DNA of 64,000 nucleotides, taken from contig JACKKV010000008.1 in NCBI GenBank assembly GCA_024236235.1, positions 29,681-93,680 of the forward strand, in the 5' to 3' direction. Shown in pieces: positions 9,166 to 18,605 of this stretch. The position numbers were made by a program, and so were the translations under genes. Origin of the DNA: Novosphingobium sp. (GTDB lineage: Bacteria; Pseudomonadota; Alphaproteobacteria; Sphingomonadales; Sphingomonadaceae). The notes below the pieces were generated by a model. It did no database searches, had not been told where the DNA came from, and saw only the letters and a program-made list of their open reading frames with translations. The stretch's first letter is position 1; each line of letters starts with the position of its first letter.

Positions 9166-10088
9166 TATGCCCCCCTGGCCAGCCGCGCTTCGCGCGCTGC
9201 GCGCATCTGGCGGAAATCGTCGCCTGCATGATAGCTTGAACGGGTCAGCGGGCTGGATGCGACCTGCAGGAAGCCCTTGGCCCGGGCAATCGCCCCATAG
9301 GCATCGAACGCGGCGGGCGTGACAAATTCGATCACGCTGGCGTGTTTGGGCGTGGGTTGCAGATACTGGCCCATGGTCAGGAAATCGACATCGGCAGAGC
9401 GCATGTCGTCCATCACCTGATGGACTTCCAGCCGTTCTTCGCCCAGCCCCAGCATGATGCCGGATTTGGTGAAAATCGCCGGATCATGCGCTTTCACCTC
9501 TTCAAGCAGGCGTAAAGAGGCGTAATAGCGCGCACCGGGCCGGATCGTGGGATAAAGGCGCGGAACGGTTTCCAGATTGTGATTGTAGACATCAGGCCCG
9601 GCGGCAACGATTGCTTCCACCGCCGCTCGCATCTTGCCCCTGAAATCAGGGGTGAGGATTTCAATCGTCGTGGCCGGCGTCGTGCGGCGCAGCGCCTCGA
9701 TCACCTTTACGAAATGCCCCGCCCCGCCATCGGGCAGATCGTCGCGATCGACGGAGGTGACAACGATATGTTCCAGACCCAGCTCCGCCGCTGCCATTGC
9801 CACATGTTCCGGTTCCAGCGGATCGACTGCACGTGGCATGCCGGTCTTCACATTGCAGAAGGCACAGGCGCGGGTGCAGACATCGCCCAGGATCATCACC
9901 GTGGCGTGCTTTCTGGTCCAGCATTCGCCGATATTGGGACAGGCCGCTTCTTCACAGACCGTGTTGAGACCAAGCTCGCGCATCAGCTTGCGGGTATTCT
10001 GATAGCCCTTGCTGACCGGCGCCTTGACCCGAATCCAGTCAGGCTTGCGCTGTCGCGGCGGCTGCGTCGATGTCAGAACCTTATTCAT
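9165..10088 (-). CDS. lipA: Lipoyl synthase LipA
   Basis: Radical-SAM enzyme that inserts sulfur into protein-bound octanoyl groups to make lipoyl cofactor, needed by the E2/E1-beta lipoyl domains of 2-oxoacid dehydrogenases. Both iron-sulfur clusters are visible: the auxiliary-cluster cysteines in CEEAACPNIGEC and the radical-SAM CxxxCxxC in CTRACAFC. The C-terminal serine motif is present as LTRSSYHA. The frame is open to 10133; the ATG at 10088 gives 307 residues and leaves 67 bases to the divergent carbonic anhydrase gene. Confidence 0.95.
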   Translation of the reverse strand: MNKVLTSTQPPRQRKPDWIRVKAPVSKGYQNTRKLMRELGLNTVCEEAACPNIGECWTRKHATVMILGDVCTRACAFCNVKTGMPRAVDPLEPEHVAMAAAELGLEHIVVTSVDRDDLPDGGAGHFVKVIEALRRTTPATTIEILTPDFRGKMRAAVEAIVAAGPDVYNHNLETVPRLYPTIRPGARYYASLRLLEEVKAHDPAIFTKSGIMLGLGEERLEVHQVMDDMRSADVDFLTMGQYLQPTPKHASVIEFVTPAAFDAYGAIARAKGFLQVASSPLTRSSYHAGDDFRQMRAAREARLARGA

Positions 10089-10155
10089 GCCACTATCCAG
10101 ATAGGCGGTTGTCATGGCGCTTGCCAGTGCCACTGACTCAAGGCATCAGCAAGCC

Positions 10156-10809
10156 ATGACTCACCGCCCCTCCCCCGAACTCGATCGCCTGCTCGAAGGT
10201 TATGCCCGATTCCGCAACACTGGCTGGACCCCGAACAGGGAGCGCTGGGCCACACTGAAGGATGGCCAGCAGCCTGGTGTGATGGTGATCGCCTGTTCGG
10301 ACAGCCGGGTCGATCCCGCCCAGATCTTTGACGTCAATCCGGGCGAAATCTTCGTGGTGCGCAATGTCGCGGCGATGGTGCCGCCGTTTGAAACGACCCC
10401 CGGCCATCATGGCGTCTCGGCCGCTCTGGAATTTGCCGTGCAAGTCTTGCAGGTGCAGGAAATCGTCGTCATGGGCCATGGCATGTGCGGCGGTTGCAAG
10501 GCCGCGCTGACCCGTGAGCTGCATGGCACCGAACCGGGCAAAGGGGGGTTCATTGCCGACTGGATCGCCCTGCTGGACGATGCGCGCGAAGAAGTGGTGG
10601 CGCATCACGGTGTGGAAGGCCGGGCTGCGGAACGGGCGATGGAACAGGCGGGCGTGCGCGCCAGCCTCGCCAATTTGCGCACATTCCCTTGCGTTCGCGA
10701 AAAGGAACGCGACGGCTCGCTCAACCTTCGCGGCGCCTTTTTCGCCATTTCGGATGGTGTGCTGCATCTGCTTGACGAGGATACGGGGCGGTTCGCGCCG
10801 GCCAGCTGA
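10156..10809 (+). CDS. Beta-class carbonic anhydrase
   Basis: Zinc enzyme converting CO2 and bicarbonate. The 217-residue protein has the beta-class zinc ligands in ACSDSRVDP (Cys, with the catalytic Asp-Arg dyad) and GHGMCGGC (His and Cys). Length is normal for the family and there is no signal peptide, so it is cytoplasmic. The frame opens at 10114 inside the longer possible lipA start; the ATG at 10156 begins the usual N-terminus. Divergent from lipA. Confidence 0.93.
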   Translation: MTHRPSPELDRLLEGYARFRNTGWTPNRERWATLKDGQQPGVMVIACSDSRVDPAQIFDVNPGEIFVVRNVAAMVPPFETTPGHHGVSAALEFAVQVLQVQEIVVMGHGMCGGCKAALTRELHGTEPGKGGFIADWIALLDDAREEVVAHHGVEGRAAERAMEQAGVRASLANLRTFPCVREKERDGSLNLRGAFFAISDGVLHLLDEDTGRFAPAS

Positions 10810-10845
10810 CTTGCGCTGCCTGCCCGTCAGCGCCATCTAGGCGGT

Positions 10846-11562
10846 ATGAACAACGATACATTGAAAAACATCGCCCTGCTGATTGACGCGGATAACGCGA
10901 GCCCGGCAGGCATTGATCCCGTGCTGACAGTGCTGGCGGAACTGGGCCAGGTCAACATCCGCCGCGCCTATGGCAACTGGCGCAAGGCCGCGCTGAAAGG
11001 TTGGGCGGACAAGGTCCATCGTTACGGCATCGAACCGCAGCAGCAATTCGACCTGACCAAGGGCAAGAACGCCACAGACATGAAGATGACCATCGACGCG
11101 ATGGACATGCTTTATCGCGGGCGCGTCCATGGCTTCGGCATCATGAGTTCCGACAGCGATTTCATGCCGCTCGCCATGCGCATCCGGCAGGATGGCTACC
11201 CCGTCTATGGTTTTGGCAGCCCGCGCACACCCGAGGCGTTCCGGCAGGCGTGCACGCGCTTCATCGATGTCGATGCGCTGATCAAGGCGGAAAAGGCAGC
11301 GGCAATCAGTGACAAGGGCAGTGCAAGCGGATCGCTGGATGAGGAACTGCTGCATCTCTTGTTTGATGCCTATGCGGCCAGCAAGCGAGACGATCGCGGT
11401 TATGCAAAACTGTCCGAAGTTGGCCAACGTGCCGGAAATCGCAGCAGTTTCGATACGCGCAGCTATGGCTATGCGCGGCTGATCGACATGCTGGAGGCCA
11501 TCCCCAACTTTTCGAGCGAACGACGCGACGATGGCCAGGTGTGGGTCAAGCGACTGCGCTGA
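10846..11562 (+). CDS. NYN-domain RNase-like protein with C-terminal LOTUS/OST-HTH domain
   Basis: A 238-residue protein with a PIN-like NYN nuclease fold in residues about 1-150. Acidic residues that would bind metal are visible in LLIDADNAS, TDMKMTIDAMDM and SSDSDFMPLA. A short linker leads to an OST-HTH/LOTUS domain (about 165-238), a probable RNA-binding winged helix. The limkain-b1-type NYN plus OST-HTH pairing is widespread in bacteria but has no settled function; RNA processing or turnover is the likely role (inference). Transcribed alone between the carbonic anhydrase gene and the convergent TPR-like gene. Confidence 0.88.
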   Translation: MNNDTLKNIALLIDADNASPAGIDPVLTVLAELGQVNIRRAYGNWRKAALKGWADKVHRYGIEPQQQFDLTKGKNATDMKMTIDAMDMLYRGRVHGFGIMSSDSDFMPLAMRIRQDGYPVYGFGSPRTPEAFRQACTRFIDVDALIKAEKAAAISDKGSASGSLDEELLHLLFDAYAASKRDDRGYAKLSEVGQRAGNRSSFDTRSYGYARLIDMLEAIPNFSSERRDDGQVWVKRLR

Positions 11563-11588
11563 CCGATCGGCAGTGCACACTTGCAAAC

Positions 11589-11620
11589 GAAAAAAGGGCG
11601 GCAGAAATTGCCGCCCTTCT
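11589..11620 (-). terminator. Intrinsic terminator of the TPR-like gene
   Basis: A perfect 10-bp stem (AAGGGCGGCA with TGCCGCCCTT) around a 5-base loop. On the minus strand the hairpin is followed by six consecutive T residues. It lies about 20 bases after the stop of the minus-strand TPR-like gene and also faces the end of the NYN gene. Confidence 0.9.
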
Positions 11621-11640
11621 CCATCGGGTTGATGCTTCGC

Positions 11641-12963
11641 TTACTGTGCGGGCGCGGCAGGCGCCGGGGCCAGCTTGTTATCGATGTGGACCATCCACAG
11701 TTTGGAGACGATCGCGCGCGGGCCGGTAACCTTGGCGAAATTGGCCTTTGCTTCGGCCAGCTTGCCCTGATCGAACTGGGCGATGCCGAGCCGGGTCAGC
11801 GCGGTATTGGCATCAATCCCGCCCTTTGCCAGCGCCGCAGCATAGAGTTCTTCTGCCTGGGCGGCATTGCCATAGTTAAGGAAGGCATCGGCCAGACCCA
11901 GCGGCCTTGTTCCCGTCGCGGCAGACATGGCGCCCGCAACTTCCGATGGCAGCGATGCCTTGTCACTGGCAATGCGGCCTGAAGCATTCGTGCGCGCTTC
12001 GGCAACCCAGCCCGAAAGATCAATCGCGCCCGAGTTCACACCCTTGTCGATGATCCGCACGACTTCGCCCGGAAGGCGGCGCGGATCCGCAGTTTCGATA
12101 TATTCCTTGTATTCGTTCTTCACATAATCCGGTTCATTATCGAGCGCGCCGGCCCGGTCCATCAGGCGGAACAGGTCCAGCGTGGTCTGCGGATCAAGGC
12201 CGCCCAACGCACGGATGATCTGCGCAGCCGCCAGCCAATTGAAATTACTAGGGTATTCGTCAACCAGCACGGTCGAGAAATAGACCGCATTGTCTGCGCT
12301 CTTGGCATTGTATGCGACAACATTGGAGCGTTCGATCCAGTCTTGCGGCACCGCCAGACCGGCTGCCCGGCGATCTTCAATCGCCTTGCGGGCCGCGACC
12401 AGGCCGGCTTCCGCCTGGCCCGCGCCCTGATAGGCCTGGACCATCAGCGGAACCAGCGCTTCATGTTCGAAGCCCATGGACGCGGCCTTGGCCAGCGCCG
12501 ACATCGCCGTGGGGTAATCTTTTGCGGCATAGGCGAAATTGCCGAGATAGAAGAGATACTGACCCTGCTTGTCTTCCGCGATCTGCCCGCTGTCGAGCAT
12601 CATCTGGATGCCCTTCTGGCGCAGCGCCGGGTCATCGTTCATGCCGCCGAGCGAAAAAGCGAACTGTCCAGCCGCGAGCTTGTCGAGGTCAGTGGAAACC
12701 GCGGCCATGGCCGCATCCAGCATCGGCAGGGCCGCATTGGCGCCGGCCTTTGCGCCAGCCGCGTCACCACCGTCACGCAGTTTTTCAAGTTCCTTGACCT
12801 TGTCCTGCACCGGCTTGGCTGCAGCCGTGAATTCCTTGGAATAGCTTGCCTTCCCTTTCGCCAGGGCAGGCTGTGCGCTCAGCACATAGCCCGAAACGAC
12901 AAGTCCGGTCGCGGCCGTCACGGCGAGCGCGCCCGCCGAACCCAAACGGTACAAACCCCGCAT
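11641..12963 (-). CDS. Secreted TPR-like repeat protein
   Basis: About 440 residues with a long N-terminal signal sequence: a basic start, then a hydrophobic stretch ending ALAKG. The mature protein is Ala-rich and helical, with repeated 30-40-residue helix pairs typical of tetratricopeptide-like folds, for example around YLFYLGNFAYAAKDYPTA and near the end FDQGKLAEAKANFAKV. It ends in an Ala/Pro tail. Function unknown; a periplasmic scaffold is plausible. The ATG at 12963 is supported by AGGAGA just upstream; the frame itself is open to 13002. It is followed by a strong terminator and diverges from gyrA across 273 bases in which I see no clear signal. Confidence 0.85.
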   Translation of the reverse strand: MRGLYRLGSAGALAVTAATGLVVSGYVLSAQPALAKGKASYSKEFTAAAKPVQDKVKELEKLRDGGDAAGAKAGANAALPMLDAAMAAVSTDLDKLAAGQFAFSLGGMNDDPALRQKGIQMMLDSGQIAEDKQGQYLFYLGNFAYAAKDYPTAMSALAKAASMGFEHEALVPLMVQAYQGAGQAEAGLVAARKAIEDRRAAGLAVPQDWIERSNVVAYNAKSADNAVYFSTVLVDEYPSNFNWLAAAQIIRALGGLDPQTTLDLFRLMDRAGALDNEPDYVKNEYKEYIETADPRRLPGEVVRIIDKGVNSGAIDLSGWVAEARTNASGRIASDKASLPSEVAGAMSAATGTRPLGLADAFLNYGNAAQAEELYAAALAKGGIDANTALTRLGIAQFDQGKLAEAKANFAKVTGPRAIVSKLWMVHIDNKLAPAPAAPAQ

Positions 12964-13236
12964 GCATCTTCTCCTGTAGCGGCCAGTGCCCTGGCCATTC
13001 AAACCATGCTCGCGCTAGTGCAAGCAAAAGCGCGATTTTGCAACAGTTGCTGCCTAGAAAAATGGCGCTGAACGGCGATTGAACGGGCGCACGGCGCGGC
13101 GTTCATACGGCTCGGCCTGACTGGGGGCCAGCGATGTGGAAAAAGAGTGACCCAGGGGGGTATCGGCTGGTCTTTTCCGGCCAATTTTCCTACGGCCATG
13201 GGCAGATAGTGAAAAACAAGAAAGTGTGTTCGCACA

Positions 13237-16029
13237 GTGAGTGATGAGATAGATACGATTGAACCTGCCGCTCCCGCCGGAGGCCCGGATATAGAGCGGA
13301 TCGACATCGTCGATGAGATGAAGTCGAGCTATCTCGACTATGCGATGAGCGTGATCGTCAGCCGCGCGCTGCCCGATGTTCGCGACGGGTTGAAGCCGGT
13401 CCACCGGCGCATCCTCTTTGCCAGCCAGGAAGGCGGTTTTGTCGCCGGGCGCCCCTATCGCAAGAGCGCCAAGATCGTCGGCGACGTGATGGGTAATTAT
13501 CACCCGCATGGCGACAGCGCGATTTACGATGCGCTGGCCCGCATGACGCAGGACTGGTCAATGCGCCTGCCGCTGATTGATGGCCAGGGCAATTTCGGCT
13601 CGATGGACCCCGATCCGCCGGCCTCGATGCGTTATACGGAAGCGCGGCTTGCGAAAGTCGCCAATTCTCTGCTCGACGATCTCGACAAGGATACGGTCGA
13701 TTTCCAGGAAAACTATGATGGTTCGCGCAAGGAACCGCAGGTTCTGCCCGCCCGCTTCCCCAATCTGCTGGTCAATGGCGCAGGCGGGATTGCGGTCGGC
13801 ATGGCGACGAATATCCCGCCGCACAATCTGGGCGAGGTTATCGATGGCTGCCTGGCCTTCATCGCCAATCCCGCGATCACGACCGAGGAACTGATCGAGA
13901 TCATCCCCGGGCCGGATTTTCCCACCGCGCCGCTGATTCTCGGCCAGTCAGGGGCGCGTTCCGCCTATATGACCGGGCGCGGTTCGGTGCTGATGCGCTG
14001 CCGCCACGAGATCGAGACCGGGCGCGGTGACCGCCAGTCAATCGTGCTCACCTCCATCCCCTACCAGGTCGGCAAGTCGGGCCTCGTCGAAAAAATCGCC
14101 GAAGCAGCCAAGGACAAGCGGATCGAGGGAATTTCCGACATTCGCGACGAATCCAACCGGCTTGGCGTGCGCGTGGTCATCGAACTGAAGCGCGATGCGA
14201 CCGCGGATGTGGTGCTGAACCAGCTCTGGCGGCACACCCCGGCCCAGTCGAGCTTCCCGGCCAACATGCTGGCCATTCGCGGCGGGCGGCCGGAAACGCT
14301 GGCCCTGCGCGACATCATCCAGGCCTTCATTCAGTTCCGCGAAGAAGTCATCAGCCGCCGCACCAAATTCGAACTGAACAAGGCGCGCGACCGGGCGCAT
14401 ATCTTGCTCGGTCTGGTGGTTGCCGTCTCAAACCTCGATGAGGTGGTGGCGATGATCCGCAGCGCCTCCAATCCGGCGGAAGCCCGGGCCAAGCTGCTGG
14501 CGCGGGAATGGCCGATTGGCGACATCGCCCAATATATCCGGCTGGTCGAAGCGATCGAACCCAACACCGAACAGGAAGGTGGAACCTATCGCCTGTCCGA
14601 AGCGCAGGTTAAGGCCATTCTGGATCTGCGCCTGCACCGCCTGACAGCGCTGGGCCGTGATGAAATCGGCGACGAGCTGAAGGAACTGGCCGCTGCCATC
14701 GCCGAATATCTCTCCATCCTGGCGGATCGGGTAAAGCTCTATGGCGTGATGCGCGCCGAGCTGGAGGAGATCAAGCAGCTGTATGCGACCCCGCGCCTGT
14801 CGGAAATCGCCCCTGCGTGGGACGGGCTGGAGGATGAAGACCTGATCGAGCGGGACGACATGGTCGTCACCGTCACGCTGGACGGCTACATCAAGCGGAC
14901 ACCCCTCTCCACCTTCCGGGCCCAGCATCGCGGCGGCAAGGGTCGCGCCGGAATGGCGACCAAGGATGAAGACGCGGTCAGTGCAATGTTCGTCACGAGC
15001 ACGCATAACCCGGTGCTGTTCTTCTCCACCGCGGGCAAGGTCTATCGGCTCAAGGTCTGGAAATTGCCCGAAGGCGGCCCGGCAACGCGGGGGCGGCCGA
15101 TCGTCAACCTGCTGCCGGCGCTCGATGACGGTGAAACCATCGCCACGGTTCTGCCGCTGCCGGAAGATGAGGATAGCTGGGGTGCGCTCAGCGTCGTCTT
15201 CGCGACCGCCAAGGGCAGCGTCCGGCGCAACAGCATGGACGCTTTCGCCAATATCCCGTCAAACGGCAAATTCGCCATGCGCTTCGATGACGGATCGGAT
15301 GACCGGCTGATCGGCGTTGCCCTGCTGGATTCGGGCGATGACGTGCTGCTCGCCTCGCGCCAGGGCAAGGCCATCCGCTTTGCCGCTGACGATGTGCGCG
15401 AATTCACCAGCCGCACCTCCACCGGCGTGCGCGGCATGACGCTGAAGGGCGATGACGAGGTTGTGTCGCTTTCCATCCTGCACCGGGTCGGTACCGATCA
15501 GGAAGAGCGTGAGGAATATCTGCGCTTTGCCCCATGGAAGGCCGAGAAAGAGGGCGAACCGAATCTTTCTCCCGAACGTTTCGCCCAGATGGCGGAGCGC
15601 GAGCAATTCATCCTCACCGTTTGCGCCAATGGCTATGGCAAGATGTCCTCAGCCTATGAATACCGACGCATCGGGCGCGGCGGCCAGGGCATCACCAATA
15701 TCGACAATATCAGGCGCAACGGCCCCGTGGTCGCCAGCTTCACCGCCAGCCAGTCGGACCAGCTGATGCTGGTGACGGACCAGGCCAAGCTGATCCGCAT
15801 TGCGCTCAATTCGCTGCGCGTCATCGGACGCGGTACGGCGGGTGTGCGATTGTTCGATGTTGGCGAAAGCGAACATATCGTCAGCGCTGTGCGTATTGAC
15901 GAACAGGAAGCGCCCGAAAACGACGCGGAAGAGGCGATCCTAGAAGAAATGCTCGGTCGGGATTCACCCCAGACTGCGCCCGATACGCCGCCTGACCGTG
16001 ACGATCCCCCGCCAACAGACACTGAATAG
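13237..16029 (+). CDS. gyrA: DNA gyrase subunit A
   Basis: The DNA breakage-reunion subunit of gyrase, 930 residues. The catalytic tyrosine is Y133 in MRYTEARL. The quinolone-resistance-determining region reads HPHGDSAIYDALARM, keeping Ser at 94 and Asp at 98 (E. coli S83 and D87), the susceptible-type state. The GyrA box appears as QHRGGKGR, with His replacing the first Arg of QRRGGKG. The C-terminal beta-pinwheel is followed by an acidic, Pro-rich tail. The start is GTG at 13237 with only a weak upstream ribosome-binding site. Confidence 0.97.
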   Translation: MSDEIDTIEPAAPAGGPDIERIDIVDEMKSSYLDYAMSVIVSRALPDVRDGLKPVHRRILFASQEGGFVAGRPYRKSAKIVGDVMGNYHPHGDSAIYDALARMTQDWSMRLPLIDGQGNFGSMDPDPPASMRYTEARLAKVANSLLDDLDKDTVDFQENYDGSRKEPQVLPARFPNLLVNGAGGIAVGMATNIPPHNLGEVIDGCLAFIANPAITTEELIEIIPGPDFPTAPLILGQSGARSAYMTGRGSVLMRCRHEIETGRGDRQSIVLTSIPYQVGKSGLVEKIAEAAKDKRIEGISDIRDESNRLGVRVVIELKRDATADVVLNQLWRHTPAQSSFPANMLAIRGGRPETLALRDIIQAFIQFREEVISRRTKFELNKARDRAHILLGLVVAVSNLDEVVAMIRSASNPAEARAKLLAREWPIGDIAQYIRLVEAIEPNTEQEGGTYRLSEAQVKAILDLRLHRLTALGRDEIGDELKELAAAIAEYLSILADRVKLYGVMRAELEEIKQLYATPRLSEIAPAWDGLEDEDLIERDDMVVTVTLDGYIKRTPLSTFRAQHRGGKGRAGMATKDEDAVSAMFVTSTHNPVLFFSTAGKVYRLKVWKLPEGGPATRGRPIVNLLPALDDGETIATVLPLPEDEDSWGALSVVFATAKGSVRRNSMDAFANIPSNGKFAMRFDDGSDDRLIGVALLDSGDDVLLASRQGKAIRFAADDVREFTSRTSTGVRGMTLKGDDEVVSLSILHRVGTDQEEREEYLRFAPWKAEKEGEPNLSPERFAQMAEREQFILTVCANGYGKMSSAYEYRRIGRGGQGITNIDNIRRNGPVVASFTASQSDQLMLVTDQAKLIRIALNSLRVIGRGTAGVRLFDVGESEHIVSAVRIDEQEAPENDAEEAILEEMLGRDSPQTAPDTPPDRDDPPPTDTE

Positions 16030-16046
16030 GCTGGCCGGGCCGCGCG

Positions 16047-16709
16047 TCAGCTTTCCGGCAGTTCGTGGCGCAAAGTCTGGATGACACCCGTCGCGATCAG
16101 GAACAAGCCGATGTAATGCAGCGGCCAGGCCGCCATGCTGGCCTGGTCGTATGGCAGGCGGCCGGAATTGATCGCCATCGTCAGCAGTTTCGCAACGAGG
16201 AACAGCACCGCGCCAAGGCCGACGCGGTACCGTGAGAAATGCGAGGCCCACGCAAGCGCCGCCATCGCGCCCAGCGTCAGCGCATAGAGGGCGGATGCGT
16301 AGAACATGTCCTGACCCATTGTGATCGCAATCGCGATCAGCGGGGTCAGCGCCAGCAGCGCCACCGCTGCGCCTTTCTGGCTGGGAGTCAGCACCGCGCG
16401 GCGATTGTGCAGGAACAGGTTGATCGCCGCCAGCAGCCCGCCAAAGCCAAGCAACATGGCCACGCGCGGATCGATTTCCACCGCGACATCACTGGCCATG
16501 GTCAGCGCGAGGAAAAACACCAGCCAGCGCGAGTCCGTGCTCCGGTGGCGCAACAGGGCATAGATCGCCAGCATTCCGGTGGCAGCGGCCTTGATCCCCA
16601 GCAGATACAGCCCCGCCAGCGCGGTTTCGCTCAGGGCAAAGAATGCCAGGCCCGCTGTCAGACTGCCGAGCAGCCACGGCCTGCGTTCCACCAATGCGCG
16701 TCTCGGCAT
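16047..16709 (-). CDS. YhhN/TMEM86-family membrane protein (lysoplasmalogenase-like)
   Basis: A 220-residue integral membrane protein with about eight hydrophobic helices. The segment layout (an SDVAVEID acidic patch in the third helix region, a Q/K-rich loop, and a late GAVLFLVAKLL helix) matches the YhhN family, whose animal members hydrolyse lysoplasmalogens. The bacterial substrate is usually unknown. Convergent with gyrA, with only 17 bases between the stops, and divergent from trmFO. Confidence 0.8.
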   Translation of the reverse strand: MPRRALVERRPWLLGSLTAGLAFFALSETALAGLYLLGIKAAATGMLAIYALLRHRSTDSRWLVFFLALTMASDVAVEIDPRVAMLLGFGGLLAAINLFLHNRRAVLTPSQKGAAVALLALTPLIAIAITMGQDMFYASALYALTLGAMAALAWASHFSRYRVGLGAVLFLVAKLLTMAINSGRLPYDQASMAAWPLHYIGLFLIATGVIQTLRHELPES

Positions 16710-16778
16710 GAATCATCTCCCCTTTCGCGCAGGCTTGGCCTTGAACAAGGGTGAGTGCAAGGGCTAGGCGAATTTGGC

Positions 16779-18134
16779 ATGAACCATCATATCCACATTG
16801 TCGGCGGCGGACTGGCCGGGTGCGAAGCGGCGTGGCAGCTTGCCCGGCGCGGCGTGCGCGTGCGCCTGTCGGAAATGCGCGGTGCCGGAGATACGACGCC
16901 TGCCCATCAGACCGATCAGCTGGCCGAACTGGTCTGTTCCAACAGCTTCCGTTCGGACGATGACGAACGCAATGCCGTGGGCCTGCTGCATCACGAGATG
17001 CGGCGGCTGGATTCGCTGGTGATGCGCGCGGCCGCCAAGGCCGCAGTTCCGGCAGGTTCTGCACTGGCGGTCGATCGCGATGTCTTTTCCACCGAGGTGG
17101 AACGGGAACTGGCCGCCCTGCCCAATCTGGAAATCGTGCGCGAACGGGTGGACGAATTGCCCGATGCCGGTCCCACGATTATCGCCACCGGTCCGCTGAC
17201 CGCTGACCGGCTGGCGCAAAGCATCGTTGCGGCCACGGGCGAGGACCGGCTGGCATTCTTTGACGCAATCGCGCCCATCGTCCATCGCGACAGCATCGAC
17301 ATGTCGATCTGCTGGATGGCGTCGCGCTGGGACAAGCCATCCAAGCTGGGCGGCGACGCCAGGGACTACATCAACTGCCCCATGAGCAAGGAGCAGTACG
17401 AGGCTTTCGTGCAGGGTCTGGTCGATGGCGAAAAGATCGCCTTCAAGCAGTGGGAAGCTGATACGCCCTATTTCGAAGGCTGCATGCCGATCGAGGTCAT
17501 GGCCGAACGCGGTCCCGAAACCCTGCGCTTCGGGCCGATGAAGCCGGTCGGGCTGGACGATCCGCGCACCGGGCGCTGGCCCTATGCGGTGGTGCAGCTG
17601 AGGCAGGACAACAAGCTGGGCACGCTCTGGAACATGGTCGGCTTCCAGACCAAGCTGCGCCATGGCGAACAGACCCGCCTGTTCCGCACCATCCCTGGCC
17701 TTGAGAATGCGGAATTTGCGCGGCTGGGCGGGCTGCATCGCAACACTTTCCTCAATTCGCCGCTGGTGCTCGACCGTCAGCTGCGCCTGAAGGAGGCACC
17801 GCACATCCGCTTTGCCGGGCAGGTTACCGGCTGCGAAGGTTATGTCGAAAGCTCGGCGGTGGGGCTGCTGGCGGGGTTGATGGCGCATGCCGAGCTATGC
17901 GGACGCGAATGGTTGGGGCCACCCCGCAGCACGGCGATGGGGGCGCTGCTGGCGCATATTACCGGGGACGCAGAGGCGGACAGCTTCCAGCCGATGAATG
18001 TCAATTTTGGGCTGTTCCCGCCGTTGCACGATGTGAAGAAGAAACAGCGCAAGGAAGCTTATACCACCCGCGCCAAGGCGGACTTCGGGGAATGGATCGC
18101 GGCCCGGATCATGGCCACAGATCACGCCGCCTAG
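16779..18134 (+). CDS. trmFO: Folate/FAD-dependent tRNA (uracil-5-)-methyltransferase TrmFO
   Basis: Makes 5-methyluridine-54 in the tRNA T-loop using methylenetetrahydrofolate and FADH2. The 451-residue protein opens with the FAD-binding fold IVGGGLAGCEAAW and keeps family blocks LVCSNSFRSDD, FFDAIAPIVHRDSID and YINCPMSKEQYEAF. Typical of alphaproteobacteria and Gram-positives, which use TrmFO instead of TrmA. The frame opens at 16755 (GTG) but the ATG at 16779 places the Rossmann loop at the proper distance. The stop overlaps that of the EF-hand gene by four bases. Confidence 0.95.
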   Translation: MNHHIHIVGGGLAGCEAAWQLARRGVRVRLSEMRGAGDTTPAHQTDQLAELVCSNSFRSDDDERNAVGLLHHEMRRLDSLVMRAAAKAAVPAGSALAVDRDVFSTEVERELAALPNLEIVRERVDELPDAGPTIIATGPLTADRLAQSIVAATGEDRLAFFDAIAPIVHRDSIDMSICWMASRWDKPSKLGGDARDYINCPMSKEQYEAFVQGLVDGEKIAFKQWEADTPYFEGCMPIEVMAERGPETLRFGPMKPVGLDDPRTGRWPYAVVQLRQDNKLGTLWNMVGFQTKLRHGEQTRLFRTIPGLENAEFARLGGLHRNTFLNSPLVLDRQLRLKEAPHIRFAGQVTGCEGYVESSAVGLLAGLMAHAELCGREWLGPPRSTAMGALLAHITGDAEADSFQPMNVNFGLFPPLHDVKKKQRKEAYTTRAKADFGEWIAARIMATDHAA

Positions 18135-18589
18135 CAGCGGCAGGCCGGTTTGCGCACAGGCTTCGGCCTTGTGGCGGCAAATTCGGTCGGCGTCAGCTCA
18201 TTGTCACGATTGCTGTCCGCACTCTCGAAACGCTGCACCGTGGCCACCGCCCATTCTTCGAAAGTCAGCAGATTGTTGCCATCCACATCCAGCTTGCGGA
18301 AGGCGTCCGTGCGAGTGGACAGCATTTCGGACCGGCTGATGCGCCAGTCACGATTGCGATCATAACGGAAGAAGCGCTGCTGTTCGCGGGACAGTTCGCT
18401 CGCTTCGGGCGGTGCCGGGCCTTCCAGCCCCGAGATATCCGCCTGCGGGATGAGAGTATCAGCAACCGGCGGCGATTGCGGTGCGGGCGGCGGTGCGCCC
18501 TGCTCCACCGCTGCGCGGCCCTGCCACCAGAACAGGCCGATCCCGACCAGGGCCAGTGTGGCCAGCGCCGCCAGTATCGTCCGCTGCAT
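18131..18589 (-). CDS. Membrane-anchored EF-hand calcium-binding protein
   Basis: A 152-residue protein with one N-terminal hydrophobic helix (about 5-22), a Pro-rich linker, then three 12-residue EF-hand loops at about 77-88, 101-112 and 125-136. Each begins with Asp and ends with Glu (DRNRDWRISRSE, DVDGNNLLTFEE, DSNRDNELTPTE). The second loop is closest to canonical. It probably faces the periplasm, anchored by the uncleaved helix. The Cys-Arg-Cys end is unusual. Partner unknown. Confidence 0.87.
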   Translation of the reverse strand: MQRTILAALATLALVGIGLFWWQGRAAVEQGAPPPAPQSPPVADTLIPQADISGLEGPAPPEASELSREQQRFFRYDRNRDWRISRSEMLSTRTDAFRKLDVDGNNLLTFEEWAVATVQRFESADSNRDNELTPTEFAATRPKPVRKPACRC

Positions 18590-18605
18590 CCCGTGCCCCT
18601 TCCCT

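Noticed and set aside
12964..13236. Search for a promoter or small RNA between the TPR-like gene and gyrA
   Set aside because: I found no convincing -35/-10 pair, operator or hairpin with T-run; left unannotated.
16764..17888. 374-codon minus-strand frame over trmFO
   Set aside because: Shadow of trmFO; His/Arg/Gln-rich with no recognisable motif.
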